This document shows, piece after piece, positions 48,051-62,200 of a stretch of 64,000 nt of DNA. Every line of letters starts with the position of its first letter. Position 1 is the stretch's first letter. The notes under the pieces were generated by a model. It made no database searches. It was given only the letters and a program-made list of their open reading frames with translations, and was not told the DNA's origin. A program made the position numbers and the translations under genes. Where the stretch lies: contig NC_034421.1 in assembly GCF_002078875.1 (NCBI RefSeq), positions 8,268,365 to 8,332,364 of the forward strand. The letters are read 5' to 3'. The stretch comes from Numida meleagris (taxonomy: Eukaryota > Chordata > Aves > Galliformes > Numididae).

Positions 48051-50130
48051 CTCAGCCGGGCGGTGCTGGTGGCGGCACGGTTCCTTCAGAGATGTATTCG
48101 TGTCATTGGAAAACGAAGTACTGCTGGTCTCTGTTAGCTGCTTGGAAATCAGGAGCTTCGTTATGGAAGAGTGTTTCTCTTCTGTTGAATGAGTTTGTGG
48201 GCGTTTATTTTCCCTTCTTGCTGCTGTCCGTGAGCTGTTTGCATCCTGACTTGTGGCTGCCTGCTCTGACTGCTTCCTGTTTGTTGAAAATAAAACTTAA
48301 GCAGCATCTCTGTATTCCCACATGTTTAGACCTGTTGCTATGGTTGGGATGGTAGAGGTGCTACAGTAGTTTGAAAAATCTTATTAGTAAAGTTGTTGGT
48401 TATTTTATTTTACTTTTTTCACCGTTTACTGGAGTAGAATGCATTCGAGTCCTGACACTGCTACTCTTAATTGAGCAGAGACCTGTGTGTCCATGTGCTG
48501 TATTCCCTTGTTGGGTCTCAGTGCCAGCTGATGGCAGCAAGAGTTGTGTGGCTGGTGGATGGGCTGGGTTTTTCAGACTGATGATTCTCTTGAAGTGTTT
48601 CACTTTGCAGTATCCCATTTAAATGATCCTAGGAGCTGGCAAGTCATCACCTGATGGCGATTGAGCTGTTCTAATCAGCTGTTACTTTTGAAAACTCTTC
48701 ACTTTGTTGTTTAGTGTTATCCTGTATAAGCATGGTGTGTGAGAGGCTGTTGTGCAGGACTATCTTGGAGATGCTTTTCCCAACTGAATTTCAGCTTTTT
48801 CGGTGTGCTCTTGCGGAGGACAGGTCTGTATGAGCTCGGGAAACATGGACTGCTGGGACTGAGCTGTGGGTGTGCAGAGCCACTGGGCGTCCTTGCTGGA
48901 GCTGGAGTGCAGATGGAGTGTGAAACGATGCAAGAAGAGTCAAGTGAATACGATAACGTTAGGGTTTTTTATGTAGGTTCTATATATTCATTTAAGTTGC
49001 TGAACTCAAATGGATTTTAAAGTACAGGTGTTTCAGTTGTCCTAAAGTGCTCCATAATATATATACCATTTATATGGTAGAAACTCTTCTTTATGTGGGT
49101 TTTATAAATACGGTTCTGTAAAGCCTAAAACTGATACCAGTCTGATGTGATTTGTTGTGTTAGGCAGTAAGCTTAAATCAAAACATTGTATAAAATTCTT
49201 TCAGCTTTCCACGTCTTCCTGCTCTGCACGGAAGCTGAAGGCAGGAGGCCGGCCTGGCTGGGTTCCTCCTGTCTGCAGCGGGATTCCTTGACAGTCACTT
49301 CCCGTTTTTAGTGGTTTTAGGAGTGCTGGAACTTGTAATTTGGGATTTTTCCTGAAGGCCTTTAGTATTCTGCTGGCCTTGTTGGTTCTCTTTCAAACCA
49401 TGCTATGTTAATGGTTTCATGTGATGCTGAATTACTGAAGATGCTCATGCTGGAGGCAGGCACTCAGGTGTGCATGATGCTTGATGCAAGGAAGTATTAT
49501 TTTGATGGAAGGTACGTTGCATCCATTTGTATTGCATTATGTTGCACCTTTAATACTTCCAGCCTTCTTTTAGGAAGTAGTACACTTCTGTAAGGGTTTA
49601 CTGATGGACTTAATTGGGTCAGCTTTGAAAGGGGTGGGTGGGGTTTCTGAGTGGGTTCAGAATGCCTACTTTGTCTTCAAGTGAACTGGTGTTAGAGTTT
49701 GATTTATGTGTATTGATCCCTACTTAAGGAGATGTCCAAATTATTGTACGTGTCGGTCAGGGTTAGGATAAACCACAGACATTTATGCTGAAGGACTGTG
49801 CTGTAGCTGATGTATGCACACAGCTTGCCAGCACTGGTGGGGAGCAGAGCAGCCCTGGGGGTGCAAGAGGAGGGCTTTGCAGGGCAGGGCTTGTGGCCGT
49901 GCTGTGAAGGAGCAGGGTGCGAGGCTGCTGTGAGTTCCTGGAGCCAAGCAGGAGGTGTGGGGCTCTGCGGATGGGTCTCAGTTTGGTAGTAGCAGATCCC
50001 AGCGGGCTGAGGCTGCTCTGGAAGGTGACACTTGCCCAACACCCTGGCCTGGTGCTCTGTGTTGATGGCAGTGCTGGGGGCATGAATGAGACAGAAGACT
50101 TTGAGGGCTAAAGGGCACTGATAACTTAAA

Positions 50131-51418
50131 GAATCATAGAATGGCTTGGGTTGGAAGGGACCTCAAGGATCATCAAGTTCCAACCCCCAGGCTGCAGGCA
50201 GGGCTGCCAGCCGCTGGGTCAGGTACTAGATCAGGTTGCCCAAGGCCCCATCCAGCCTGGCCTCGAACACCTCCAGGGACGGGGCATCCACAACCCCCCA
50301 GGGCAACCTGTGCCAGCACCTCACCACTCTCAGTTTAAAACAAACAAACTTCCTTCTGACTCTCCTCTGAGTCTCCTCTCCTTTAGTTTAAAACCATTTC
50401 CCCCTTGTCCTGTCTCTATCTGCCCATGTAAAAAGTTGATTTTCTTCCTGTTTATAATCTCCCTTTAAACATTGGAAAGCCATAATGAGGTCTCCTTGCA
50501 GCCTTCTATTCTCCAGGCTGAACAAGCCCAGCTCCCTCAGCCTGCCTTCCTAGGAGAGGTGCTCCAGCCCTCTGATCATCTTCGTGGACCTCCTTTGGAC
50601 CATCTCCAGAAGCTCCACATCCCTCCTGTGTTGAGGGCCCCCAGACCTGAGTGCAGTATTCCAGATGGGGCTTCATGAGGGCAGAGTAGAGAGGGACAAT
50701 CTCCTCCCTTGCCCTGCTGGTCACCCCTCCTCTGATGCAGCCCAGGATACCGCTGGCCTTCTGGGCAGCAAGAGCACACTGCTGACTCATGTTCAGTTTT
50801 TCATCTACCAGGACACCGAAGTCCTTCTCAGCAGGGCTGCTCTCAAGGAGTTCCTCTCTGGGTGTGTTTACCTATCTGGAATTACCCCGATCCAAGTACA
50901 GAGCCTTGCACTTTGTTTGTTGAACCCCATTAGGTTCGCAAAGGCTCACTCACCTTTTGAGTTCATCAAGGTCCTTCTGAATGGCATCCCTTCCTTCTGC
51001 CATATCAATTGCGCTGCTCAACTTGGTGTCATCAGCAAACTTGCTGAAGGTGCACTCGATCCCATTCACTATGTCACTGATAAAGATGTTAAAGAGTACT
51101 GGTCCCAAGACAGGTTCCTGGGGCACGCCACTTGTTACCAGCTTCCACCACTGACCACAGCCCTCTGGCTGTGACCTTCCAACCCATTGCTCATCCACCA
51201 AATAGTGCACCCTTCGAGTTTGTATCAGTCCAATTTAGAGATAAAGTTATGGTGTGGGACCATGTTAAAGACCTTGCACAAGTCACGTTGTCTTCCCTTT
51301 GTCCACTGATGCCATCACTCCATTGTAGAAGGTCAGGAGTGATCTTCCCTTGCTGAAGCTGTGCTGACTGCCTTGGATTTCCTGCTTGTCCCTCATGTGC
51401 CTAGACATCTTTTCCAGG
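50131..51418 (-). mobile_element. CR1 LINE, 1.29 kb, 5'-truncated, with decayed reverse transcriptase
   Basis: The left edge is the reverse complement of the canonical CR1 3' terminus (AGAATCATAGAATGG, then TTGGAAGGGACCTCA), and the 3' untranslated blocks follow in order to about 50,500. On the minus strand, frames from 51,210 to 50,950 and from 50,790 to 50,506 match the reverse transcriptase end of CR1 ORF2: a palm-region stretch with [16 protein letters not shown] and the catalytic FADD, then a C-terminal part with [20 protein letters not shown] and [13 protein letters not shown]. Stops and at least one frame disruption separate them, so it is inactive. The 5' end is truncated near 51,418, as usual for bird CR1. 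It lies in XYLT1 intron 1 in antisense orientation. Confidence 0.95.
50506..51210 (-). pseudogene. CR1 ORF2 reverse transcriptase remnant
   Basis: Conceptual translation of the minus strand gives the palm-region motif with FADD and the thumb and C-terminal region typical of CR1 ORF2, but they are split by an in-frame stop at about 50,950 and further stops between 50,950 and 50,790. The endonuclease and the N-terminal part of the reverse transcriptase are missing because of 5' truncation. This is retroelement debris, not a host gene. Confidence 0.9.
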
Positions 51419-53149
51419 GGAAAAACACCAAAATCTTGGACCACCGTAGCTGCTGAATTGTGGGTGCATGTCCTTGAGAAGAAACTGTTCCATTATCCCT
51501 AATGCTCTAAAGCTAGCTGAGTAAACAAAACAAACACAGATGTTTCCTTGCTGGCAGTACTCCGTAAAGGCATTGGTCAGCTGCAGGTTGGTGTGTGTAT
51601 GCACAGAGCTGGGGACTGGACAGTGTGGGCATTGCTCTAGAGCACTTCCTGCAGGGTTGAATGGGCTTGCTGAAGAATACTGTGTGTTGACAGTTCATTA
51701 ACCATTTAATGAATTGCTAAAAGCTGCTTTCCACAGGTGTAAGTTGGTGAAGATGCTGTGTTGCTAAGGTTGTGCCTGGCTCCAGGGGCATGGACTGTGC
51801 GTGCGATGGCTGTTCACTTGTCCTGTGGAGCAGCTGCTTGGCTGACACAGATGAGACCAGAATCCTGACCAGTTCTGCAGGGCACCCGAGGCACAGTGGT
51901 GCTGTGCCCCAGGGATGGAGGTTTCTGAGGTACCCCGCCCCCGAGCAGCTCACTGCTGTGCTGAAACCGAGGGAATGTTGTGTACGTACAGCAGTGTGTG
52001 GTCAGGCCGCACAGCTAGCCTGGGAAATCTGGCTGCTTGTGCTCCTCTGTCAGTGCTGAATTTGCTATTGTTTAAAGAAAACTCTTTTCTTGGCATGTGT
52101 GCACAAGGATTTATGTAATAGTAATTATTTTAGTATGTATGTATTTCAGGGATTTTTGGAGGTAGGAGTTGCTGTTAAAACACAGCTTCAGTCACCTGGC
52201 TTGTGGATCATGGGATGTCACCTTCTCAGAGCTGCTGACGTGTGTCACTGCTCTCTTAACTCCTGACTCTCCTTATGTTTCTCTTGCTTTTTGCCAGAAA
52301 CCTCCCGCCCAGTCCCCGCATCGGGCTGAGCTCGCTGCTGTGGCTGTTCTGCAGCCTGAGGCAGCAGCACATGGAAATGCTCAGCTCAGCACTGTGGCAT
52401 AGCTGCTCCCCAGGGCCTGCATGTGGGAGCAGTTGGGCAATGCTGCTGAGCACCACTGGATGTGTACCAGAAATGCAGGCGGCTGGAGCTGTGGCTGCCC
52501 GGTGCCACCCAGTGTGCCCGATGCCATGTGGCAGTGCATCCCTGCGCACAGATCAGCTTTCTGTTCAGGTTCCCCCTCCGCCTGGAGACTTGTTCTCTCA
52601 CCCAAAGCTGTGATCCCTCACTGCTGGCATCTTTTTGCTTTCCAAGGATGAGGCTTTTCTGCTCTCCCTTTAATCCTTTATTCTCACTGATGTGCATCTC
52701 TGCTTCTGTTCCTCCCTTTTCAGAGCAGAGAACATTCCTTGTTCTAAGTGTTTCAGCAATGCCGTTTGGTTCCCTCTTTGCAGAGAGAGGCCGGCTTTGA
52801 TCAGTAGAAAAAGCAACTGGTTGTAGAAATACGCACTGTGCGCTTCTTGCATATTCTGAGTGTCTTTGTAACCGGTGCGTAGCACATTGCCTCTGGCTGC
52901 ATGTTTCTGGCATGCAGCTTCTGTTTGTGCCGCCAGAGACCTTGGCAATACCTCAGCCTTTACGTGAGCCCGCAGTCCTTCTAGGTATTGAGTGATGTGA
53001 GTAAGGTCTTCTCACTGTGGGAAAGCCATGGCAAAATAAGCGGAGGTGTGAGTTTAAGGTGCAGCTTATTTCATACCAGGTCCTATGGGAGTGCTGTGGC
53101 CCCACGTGTGGTGATGCTCTGTGGCTTCTGTGACCCAGCTGGGTATGTT

Positions 53150-53205
53150 GAGTGGACTTAGTGATCTTAGAGATCTTTATGTTGCTTTGATTCTGTTATT
53201 CTTCA
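53150..53205 (+). mobile_element. CR1 LINE 3'-terminal fragment (diverged)
   Basis: The words GACTTAGTGATCTTAGAGAT, CTTTATGTTGCTTTGATTCT and GTTATTCTT follow the terminal CR1 order of 'tagatgatcttagaggtc', 'ttccaacctta' and 'gattctatgattct' with several substitutions. The element may extend left to about 53,020. Orientation is +. The match is short, so the call is moderate. Confidence 0.5.
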
Positions 53206-56200
53206 AAGAAGTTGCTGTTCTTAGTCATGCTCTTCAGATGCCCTTTCAAACTAGTGTTTACAACAAGCTATGTTATATGTGAGATGAACTTTGCTTGCTT
53301 CTTTACATCAAATCTAAGTAAAAATGTCATTTTTTTTTCTGTCTCTGTCTGACTTGTTACTGAGGTTTCCTCTCTGGATGACAGTTGCGGGGTTATTTTG
53401 TGAGCGCTCTGTAATGCCTTTATGTACTTGGGCTGGTTTGTAGTGTGTGACACCTTGTTTGCATCCCATTCGGTGTTGATGGCATTCTCACACCACGGCT
53501 GTGCAGAAAGGCAGCCCAGATCCTGTGCAGAACTCACTTGGAGAGCCACATTGAACCAAGGGACGGGGTGAAAGCAGAGTGAAGGAATTTGTCACAGCTT
53601 TCTGCTCTGATGTGGGTTTGTATCCTGAAGTAGAAAGCGCCTTGGGAAGTCTGCTTGAAGCCACCGTGAGCAGGAATGTCAGTGTGAATAATAGGGGAGG
53701 AAATCTTTTCCATCACGTAGAAAATTTATGTTGGATAGTAAGGATGGCTGGAGGAAAATGCATTGAAGTGGCTACGTCTTAAGTCTTGGGGTCCTGAATA
53801 ATACAGTTTAGGAAATAGCAGCTGGGTGTATATTCTCTTATTCAATCAGAAAGCCAGATTGGAAGGGATGAACATTCTTCCGAGGCTATAGAAAGTCCAG
53901 GTGAACTCTCTGAGAAGTAGCAGGATAAAATACACACTTTTGTTTTCCCATTTCCCTGGAAATTACTTCTTTGCTATGTGTATGTTCTTTATGGTAGCAG
54001 CTGCTTTATGAGAAGCATCTTTCTGTGTTGCACTTCGATATCAGCAACAGGAGAAGGCTGATAGTTATTTATATGGATGTTAAAAGAGCTCATGGGAACA
54101 GGGTATAGAGTGTTTGTTATATTTTATAAGTAGAACAGTAAAAAAATAAATAGATCTCTGCTTTGTATGGGTGTGCATCTTCTCAAAGAGCACTGTGGTT
54201 TATGTTCTGCAAGCGTGGTATGGTCTGTGTTTGTGTAAGGGGAAAGCTCCAGAGTGAACTTGAAACAGCCGTTGTTAATTGTGTAGCCAGTGTACATTAT
54301 TCACTGTAACATGTTTTCCACCTTCTCAGTGCCACTTAGAGTTGAATTAACATTAGGAGTTTCGCTGTCCTGTGCTATGAAGTGTCTGGTGTGATTTCTT
54401 TACTCTCTGGAACTGGTGGCAGAATCCCCTCTTACACCAGAGAAACTTTTCACCTTGTGGCTTAACATTTGCTCTGATGTTTATCCTCTGTGTTGGGAAC
54501 TCCTGGCATGGCTGTGCAAGCCAGGAGTTGGTGATGGTCGGTAGTGATGGGCTGCAGTCACGTCAGTGTTGCACCACTTTGACATCTCCTTTCTAAGCTT
54601 AGGGTTGATGTTTCCTTTAACATTTCATACTCAAAATCAAGTTCAGTTCTGATGCACATTGCCAAAGAGGCATTGCAAATTCTGCTCTTATTTGAAGCAG
54701 CGTGGCATGATGTGACATTTATACAATGGCAGATAAAAGGACATGCTGAGCTAATGGTTCGGGCTCTCCTGTCAATGCGAAACACTTGATTATTTTTTTT
54801 TTCCCTCTCTGCTTTTGAAAGGCACTCGTCCCAAATATGCCATAAGTAAATATATCTAGAATAAATGGTTTTCTCTATGCCACATTTACAGGGAAACCAG
54901 CTGGCCTTACACAAATGTATGTATATATGCATATACATGTAGATGTGCACACTTACACGCATTTCTCACGGCCCGCCCCAAAGCTCAGGAGGACACGTCT
55001 TGCAGCAGGAAGGCAGAAGGGAGGGCTCCTGCTGACCTGCAGGGCAGTGCAGTGCAGCCCAGCCGGGTTTGAGGCCTTCGGTAACGGTTGGTGAGGTTCC
55101 ATGGGGCTCCAGTGGGCAGTGTTGGCTGAGGGAAGGCAAGGACGCTCGGTCAATCCAGAGCAAATATCAGTGAAAAAGGACTTGGGTAAGTGGGTAGGAT
55201 TTGTGTTCATACAAGTCTTGGTTGTTGGGAGAGCACAGGCTGTGTGTGGTGTTGTGCTGTTGTGCAGACTGGCTCTTGGCTCTTAACAGAATTGTTGCTC
55301 TGAAGTCTTTTGCAGTGCATCCAGAAGCTTTTGTCACGTGTGGTTTCAGGTTGAAGCTGTGCAAAGCCTTCTGTTGTTGTTTAAATAAACATGCTTAAAT
55401 TCCCTTACTCTTGATGAGAAGGTGTCTGCTACTTTTTATTTTTCCTCTCATTGTAGCTATTCTTTCTGGAGACTGTACCAAAAGATACCAGCTAAACTTT
55501 TGTTTCATATTTGCAACATGACAAAGTGCATCCTTGGCTCCAATTTTGTGTAGCTGCATCAGGAAGAACAGTAAGATATTTGTAAAGTGGCCTGTCTTTA
55601 TCTGAAGGAAATGTTGATAATCTGTGAGCTTTTTAACAGCGTGGAAGTGTAATATTTTGTTACTTATTTGAGAACTCCTCCACTGATGGGGGTGTCAGTG
55701 GGATCTTACCCATCTCTTGCCAATTTCTGTGTCTTTTCCTCCCAGTGCATTAGAGTAAGCGTCCAAATGTGGTCCTGTCATCAACTTGGTGAGTACAAGG
55801 TGACGTAGCATGGTGCTGTCCTTGTTAGTTTATCTTTGGTACCTGGCAGTTTTTCAGAGACTACCACTGGACACACTATATATTTGCTATGTTGGTAGCT
55901 CTCGCTGCCAGCTTACAGCTGGTACAGTCTTTTATGGATTTCTAAATCATTTGAAATATTGTATCTCAGGGTAAGGCTGTGTACTGAATTGGTCAGTATT
56001 CATGATAAAGTAAGACAGGTGTGCTGAAGACAGAGAAATTAATACTTCGTGAAGACTCTAGCTCTCTAATTTCAAATTAATTCATAGCTTGGATTATCTT
56101 TTGATCTAAAATATCAATACAGTATACCTTAAATTTTGACGTTCTACCAATAATTTCAGGTTCACGCTAGAAACTGTGGCTCAGGCCCTCAAGTGAAGTG

Positions 56201-59197
56201 CTCCTCTGCAGGAACTGTACCCTGCTGAGGTTCCGTATGGGTGATCTTCGTGGTGGATTCCTCGCAGAGGGGTGAACTTTGCACTTAGTCCATGTGAGGA
56301 GGGCTGACTGCAGGTGACTGTTGCCCTGCGCAGTGCAAGTGGCCGCTCTCATTGCCTCGTCCTGTACCTCCTGCTGAGTTCAGAAGATGCTGTCTTTTGT
56401 TGCTGGCAGAGCAAGGAAGGATCAGGCTGTGCTGGGAGACCTCTGGACTCTGTAGAGGGTGCGGAGTGCTGGGGGCAGGAGCCGTAAGTTTTACTCACCC
56501 TGACCTTTCCGGTGGCCTCAGCTGGCCTCTGGGCCTCTGCCACGCTCTGCACTCAGCCTTTTGTCCCTGCAGATCTTGTTAGTTTTCTTTGAAGCAGGAA
56601 TGCTATTGCTCTGTTTAGCGCAGAGAGGCCCTGCTGACAGCAGAGGCATTTGGGGGCCTTTGTGTTATGGTGGTGGTGGGTAGTGTCGTAAATTAAAAAA
56701 AACAAGCCAAAACTTGGCTGTGGATGTGCTTTGGATTTGAAGTCAGGCTTGTGCATAAGGTTGTGTTTAACTTGAGGGAACTCAGTGTGTTATGAAAGAA
56801 ATAGCTGTAGCGTTCTGCTTTCAAAGGTTGGTTTTCCTTTTTTTTTGTTTTTTTTTTTCTGGTGTGTATGAGTCTAAATCACTGAGCAAAATGCCCTCCC
56901 TGTTTTTTGAGTTTAACGTAGTAGATCGTGGGGTTTCCTTGAAGCTCTCATCAGGCGGAAGCTGCTTTCTCTTTATGGAAACTTTTTTTTTTTTGCAAAT
57001 TTCTGCAAGACTGTCTGAAAACTTGGCTGTTGTCTGACAGCTCCTGATGTGTGGTTTATCTTTGGACACTTCTACCAGATTCTCTCCAAAGCTCTGTCTC
57101 ATCCTGTTTGTATCCTTATTTATGGAGAAGTCCTGCAGCACGCCCCTTCCTGGCTGTACCGGGTGTTTTGGGTCACCCATGCTGCTCCTCTCAAGCACAG
57201 TGTTGTGCAGACGCTGCCTGGCCAAGCGCGCGTTGCAGGGCTGGGAGCTGGGCAGCACGGAGCTGTTGGAAGGGTGCTGGCAGCAGTGGTGAGCCTTGTC
57301 AGATGGAGCTGTCTCATGGGTCTGTTATTGTGAGAAAATAAAGTCACTTCTGTGTGACATTTTGATGCTGAGCTGTTCTTCCTTTGGATTCCTGATCGTT
57401 CATTGACTTGTCAAACACTTTCTATTACTGCTTTGATTGATTTACCAGAAGTCGTCCTACTTTGGAGGATGAATTTAGGAGCTCTGATAACAAACACTAA
57501 GAAATGCTGTGGTTTTGAACACCAATTCCAAGAAAAATTGGAAGGAAATGTTATTTGTGTGTTGAATGCTGTTGCATAACATTCTCAGATGGGGAGCTCA
57601 CGTTGGGTGCCTTCAGACAATGCCCCAGGCAGGTGCTTTGTGCAACTCCTTCACAGTTACAAAAAGAATTAGTGCTGTCTTTGGAGCAAACCTTCTGGAG
57701 CTTGGAAAGTCACCCTGCTCCGTGATTGATTTTACATCAAGGATGGATCTTTCCTTCAGCACCCAAGCACAAACGTTCATACACCTGCATGGAATAGCTG
57801 AGTGTGCGCGTGCTCCCACAGCCTGCAGGAGAGCAGGGGGGAGAGCTGCCAAACCAAGTGCCGGCTTACAGGAGCCATGTGTGCCCCTCACTGCAGGCAC
57901 AGTGTTTTCTAGGGGAAGTTTCCCAACAGTTCTTGGCAAATTCACTGTATTTTTTGAAAACGATAGTTCTTGCATAAACAGCTGGTGCATGCAGAGGCGA
58001 TGGAGTGACCTGTCCTTGGCTGTCTGAGCCAGCGGCTCTTGCAAGGAGTTCTGCAGGTTCAGAGCCCGTGTCCAGTGCACTGGAAGATGGTGCTTTGCTG
58101 CACACCTGGCACGTGTGGGTGTGTGAGAGCTCTGTGCAAGGTTTCAGTGACCAGTGGGTGGGGGAGGCACTGCTTTGCTGTCGCCTTTCATTCTGTTGTG
58201 TTGGCTACAAGATACCCCCAGTGTACTGTACTTGCTGAGAGGTGTTCGTGTGTAATGGGTGCGTGTTAGGGTTTGTCATGCCTTAAAAATGCAAAGCATA
58301 GAAAACGTTTGAGAAATTTTACCAAGAGAATCCATATAGAGTTAAATGTAAGATTTCCAACTCCTGGGCCTTGAGCAGAATCCAGGTCAGCCCCCTGCCT
58401 GGCTGCTGTTCTGCTCTGCAAGCAGTGGCCGTAGTTCACCCCCAACAGGACCACCTGGAGTTCTGTTTTATTGTTTGGTGTGTGGAAGGGTGTAAGACAA
58501 TGTCTGTGTCTTTACCAAGTGGAAAGAATTTCGTCAGAAAGTGCCTCCGCTCTGAACACGTTCAGGTTTTCTTTACTGCAATCAATACTGTTATTCATGG
58601 CTCTCTGCTCGCAGCTCACTTGTGGCTGTATTTAACATATGTCATTGCACCGGGCTACAGCGCTTTGAAAGCGCTCGTTGTTGTTGTACAGATGTGTGCT
58701 GCAACGGGAGCCGTGTTGTATACAGCCGCTGCACGCTGCGTAAATCTGCTGCTGTGAGCGTGAGCGGGGCTTTGCTGATGGCTGATGTCTGTTTTAAATT
58801 CCTGCAGCGGCCGAGGCCAGCTCCGCAGATCAGCCTTGGCGTGCTCAGCAGCGCCACAGCTTTGCGTGTGGAATTGCTCAGGTCATCAGCGTAGTTTGCT
58901 CAGCGCTGAAGTAATTTGCATTAGCTGATGGTGAGGCCTGCGGTGTGTGTCCAGGATTTGTGAGGGCATGTTCTCTGCTGGCAGAGCAGATCTTCAGGAG
59001 TTCTTGGCCTTCTGGAAGGAGATGGGTGTTTAATTTTCAGTGACTGCTTTCTTTTAAGGGCTGCTGGGCACATGGGCACCGCTGGGAGCATCTCTATTGC
59101 TTTTTTTTTCTGGACACAGACGAGCCAATGTATTTGAAAAGCAAATTGTACGTGTTCTTTTTTCTGTCTCCTCCAGAAAACCAGGGGGGCTTCTCTT

Positions 59198-59221
59198 GGA
59201 ATAAAATAAATAAAATAAATA
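59198..59221. repeat. AT-rich simple repeat (TAAAA/TAAA units)
   Basis: Short tandem array of TAAAATAAA-type units embedded in the intron. A canonical AATAAA occurs inside it by construction and should not be read as a polyadenylation signal. Confidence 0.75.
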
Positions 59222-62200
59222 CTAAGCACTTAGGATGAAAGTTTTGGGATTTAAAGCAGGCTGCTCTGAAGCTGAACAGTGGGATTTCGGGGGTAGATGC
59301 ATGGAACCCAGTTATTACAGGGTTTGGCCACAGTGGTTGTCAGAAACTTGATGATCTGTGGCACCAGCCGGAGGGCGGCCAGCTCTGCTTCGTTAGGTCC
59401 CAACTGACCCAGAACACACCTGGAAACATGGAGTGTGTGGCACTTGGGCACATGGAACACAGTGACTTTGGATGTTGTGTTGCATGTTAACTCCAAAATG
59501 CTGTTATGTAAATGAGGTGATGATCCCAGTTCTCATGCTTGCTTTAGGTTTTGATGTATCCAAGTATCGTAGCACCCTATGCTGTGCTCGGCTCTGCGTG
59601 TGGGCCAGCCGTGGCATCAGTGCAATGTGCTGAGGGCATGCTTTGGGAGCTGTGGCTAAAGCTGCAGCTGTGTCTGTGGTTTCAAACACTGTTACCTCTG
59701 CCGTGAATACCAGCTGCAGGATGCCAGGCCAGTGGTTGCTGGCTGTGCAGCAATGAGGGCGCAGCCCTGGGTCCCACTGTGCTGCCTGGGGTGCATGTGG
59801 CTGGGGGATAGCAGGGCTGGAACCCGCCCCACTAACGGGGAAACTTCCACCCAGCTACAGGTAGGCACTAAAGTAGTTTTTTAATAGTAACCTCTGTTCC
59901 TCTACACATGGCACGGAAGAGACCGATGTGGAGTTATGTCTGTATTCGTTTCAGGTGTCAGCCCTTCAAGGCAGAGCCAGATCGCGTGATGCGTGAGATA
60001 GGTGCAGACTCTGAGACTGTCACGAAAGACAGATCTGTCGTTCCAGCTGCTCTGCTGCAGACTGCACATTGCAGTGTGAGGGAAGATTGGGTCACAGCCT
60101 TCCTGAGATGCTGACCGCTGGGGCGAGGGAGGTGCCATGCTCTGGGTGTTGGGCTGCAGCATGCGCCTGGAGTGCCTCCGTTCTTCTCCATCAAATTGTT
60201 TTAGATTGGATTAGGTTAGAGCAAACTGTTACATATTAATGCTGGAAATCTGGTAAAATAACAGAGTATGATTTGATCATTTGTTCTGTCAAGAGAGCAT
60301 GCAGCTCTGCCAAAATAACATCAGCAATAGCAGCAACAAATACTTTAGAGACTGCGAGAGCAATAACCCTTTTCTTTGCTTCATTGCATCCAAAGCCTGC
60401 TGTAAACGTGGTGGAAGAGCGAAGCCTCCTTCCTTGCCTGCCTTTGACCCACACATGAGCATTGTGCCCTGGGGAGGTGGGGAGCTGCTGCCCCAGGGAG
60501 CTGCATAACCAAAGCCCAAGCAAGCTTTATCTGAAACCTGCCCGTCTTTCACCTTCCCCGTGGCCCAGCCTTGCTCTGGTAGCCCAGTGGTCGAGCTCCC
60601 TGACACGGAGTGCTGAGAGCAGCTGGATTCCTTCTTCCCGCTTCATCACCTAAATACTGATGCTTTAAACCGTCTTTTTTTTTTTTTAATCAATAAGCAG
60701 ATCAGATCTGAAAGTGGAAGTATGATGTGATGGCTGAAGTGATGCAGTTACTGCAGTCAGGATCTCATTTACTCAAATTGCAACCAGCCATGCTTTGCAT
60801 AGTGGGCATAAACTGAGCTCTGCAGACGCTGCAGTGTTACCTCCCAGACATAAAAGCGTGCATCAGGCAGAAATATTGATGTGCACCCTGCAAAAATCCC
60901 CAGAAAGCCCTTTCCTGTTAAGTGCTCTGTGTGGTTTGGCTTGAGTTATTAATAAAATTGCTTATCCTTGTTTGTCACTTGCTGGTGCATAGCCAGGCAA
61001 TTGTTATAGAGCTATGGGGCCACCATTGTGCTTGGCCACAGGTTGTAGCAGCATTGGCTAAAAGGCTTCTTCAAGAACATCGGTGTGACTCTGAGCTGAC
61101 TCTGTGGGTAGGACTGCAGTGACGAGTGGCACAGCCCCATGGAGCTGAGGGGGTGTGCTGGGAGGATGTGAGCACGTAGTGTTCATTGACTGCCTGTGGG
61201 TAACCAGCTGAACTTTCTTCCTGCAAACAGAATGTTTGTTGCACGTCTTGGAAGTCACTCTTAAATATTTGCGTTTATCAGCTTGCCTATATACCAAGTG
61301 AAATGCAAGGTATTGGGGATAAAATGGTATTATTTGCTGAGTGCTGGGAGGATCGGTTCTGTAAATGACTAGCAGAATAAATAAAGCCCCATTTATTAAA
61401 TGTACTCAGTGCAACCAATCGGTTATCTGGATGAAATCACAGCACTCTCCAGCTTCGTCAAAATTTTAGGACTGGTGTGTGTTGAGTACTCATTTATGTC
61501 ATATTGTGAACTGGAACACATCTGGCTGTTTGTGCCCGTTAGAAATTACTTGGAAAGCACCGTGGAGCATCTTAGGGTTACACTGGAGCTGTCCACGGCC
61601 TCCTAAAAATTGCAGAGCAAACACATTTTTCTGTGAAATACAGCTGAAGGAGAAGAGTTTGGGGAGTATTTGGGAAGAAATACAGAGCAGGAGGTGCACG
61701 GGCATGGCAGGCAGCGTGCCAGCTCTCCAGCTGCGTCCCAGCTCCATGGAGGCAGCCGGGGGCCGGTTGTCTGTGTCCCCGCTGGTCGCCAGGGTCAGCC
61801 CTGCATGCTGCGCACAGTGGGATTGCTGCGTGGGTTTCACTGGGTCACTTCTTGTCCAAGAAAAAGGAGAGTGAGGCCACACAGCTTTCATAACTGCTTT
61901 ATTTAAAGCCTCACAGTCGTCATTCAGTGAATTTGGCCGGCACACCTCTTTAACGCGCCCTGGTGCTAACGTGTCCCGCTGGGCGCTGCCCGGTGCCCGC
62001 AGCCTCACAAGGAGCCCTCTCTGAATCCTGCGGCCTGGGAGGCTGCGGGGCACCGGGCTCAATGCGGCCCTTTCACCTCTGTGCTGAACTTGGCCTCGAG
62101 GTAGGCTTGGACAGACACTGCCTTGCTGTTGCACAAAGAAAATTGTTGCTCCTTGGGGAAATAACAAAATTGGAGCTCTGGTGCCAAACGTTATACAGGA

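Noticed and set aside
52386..52913. 175-codon minus-strand frame
   Set aside because: Overlaps several other-frame chance frames, with no known family and no splice structure.
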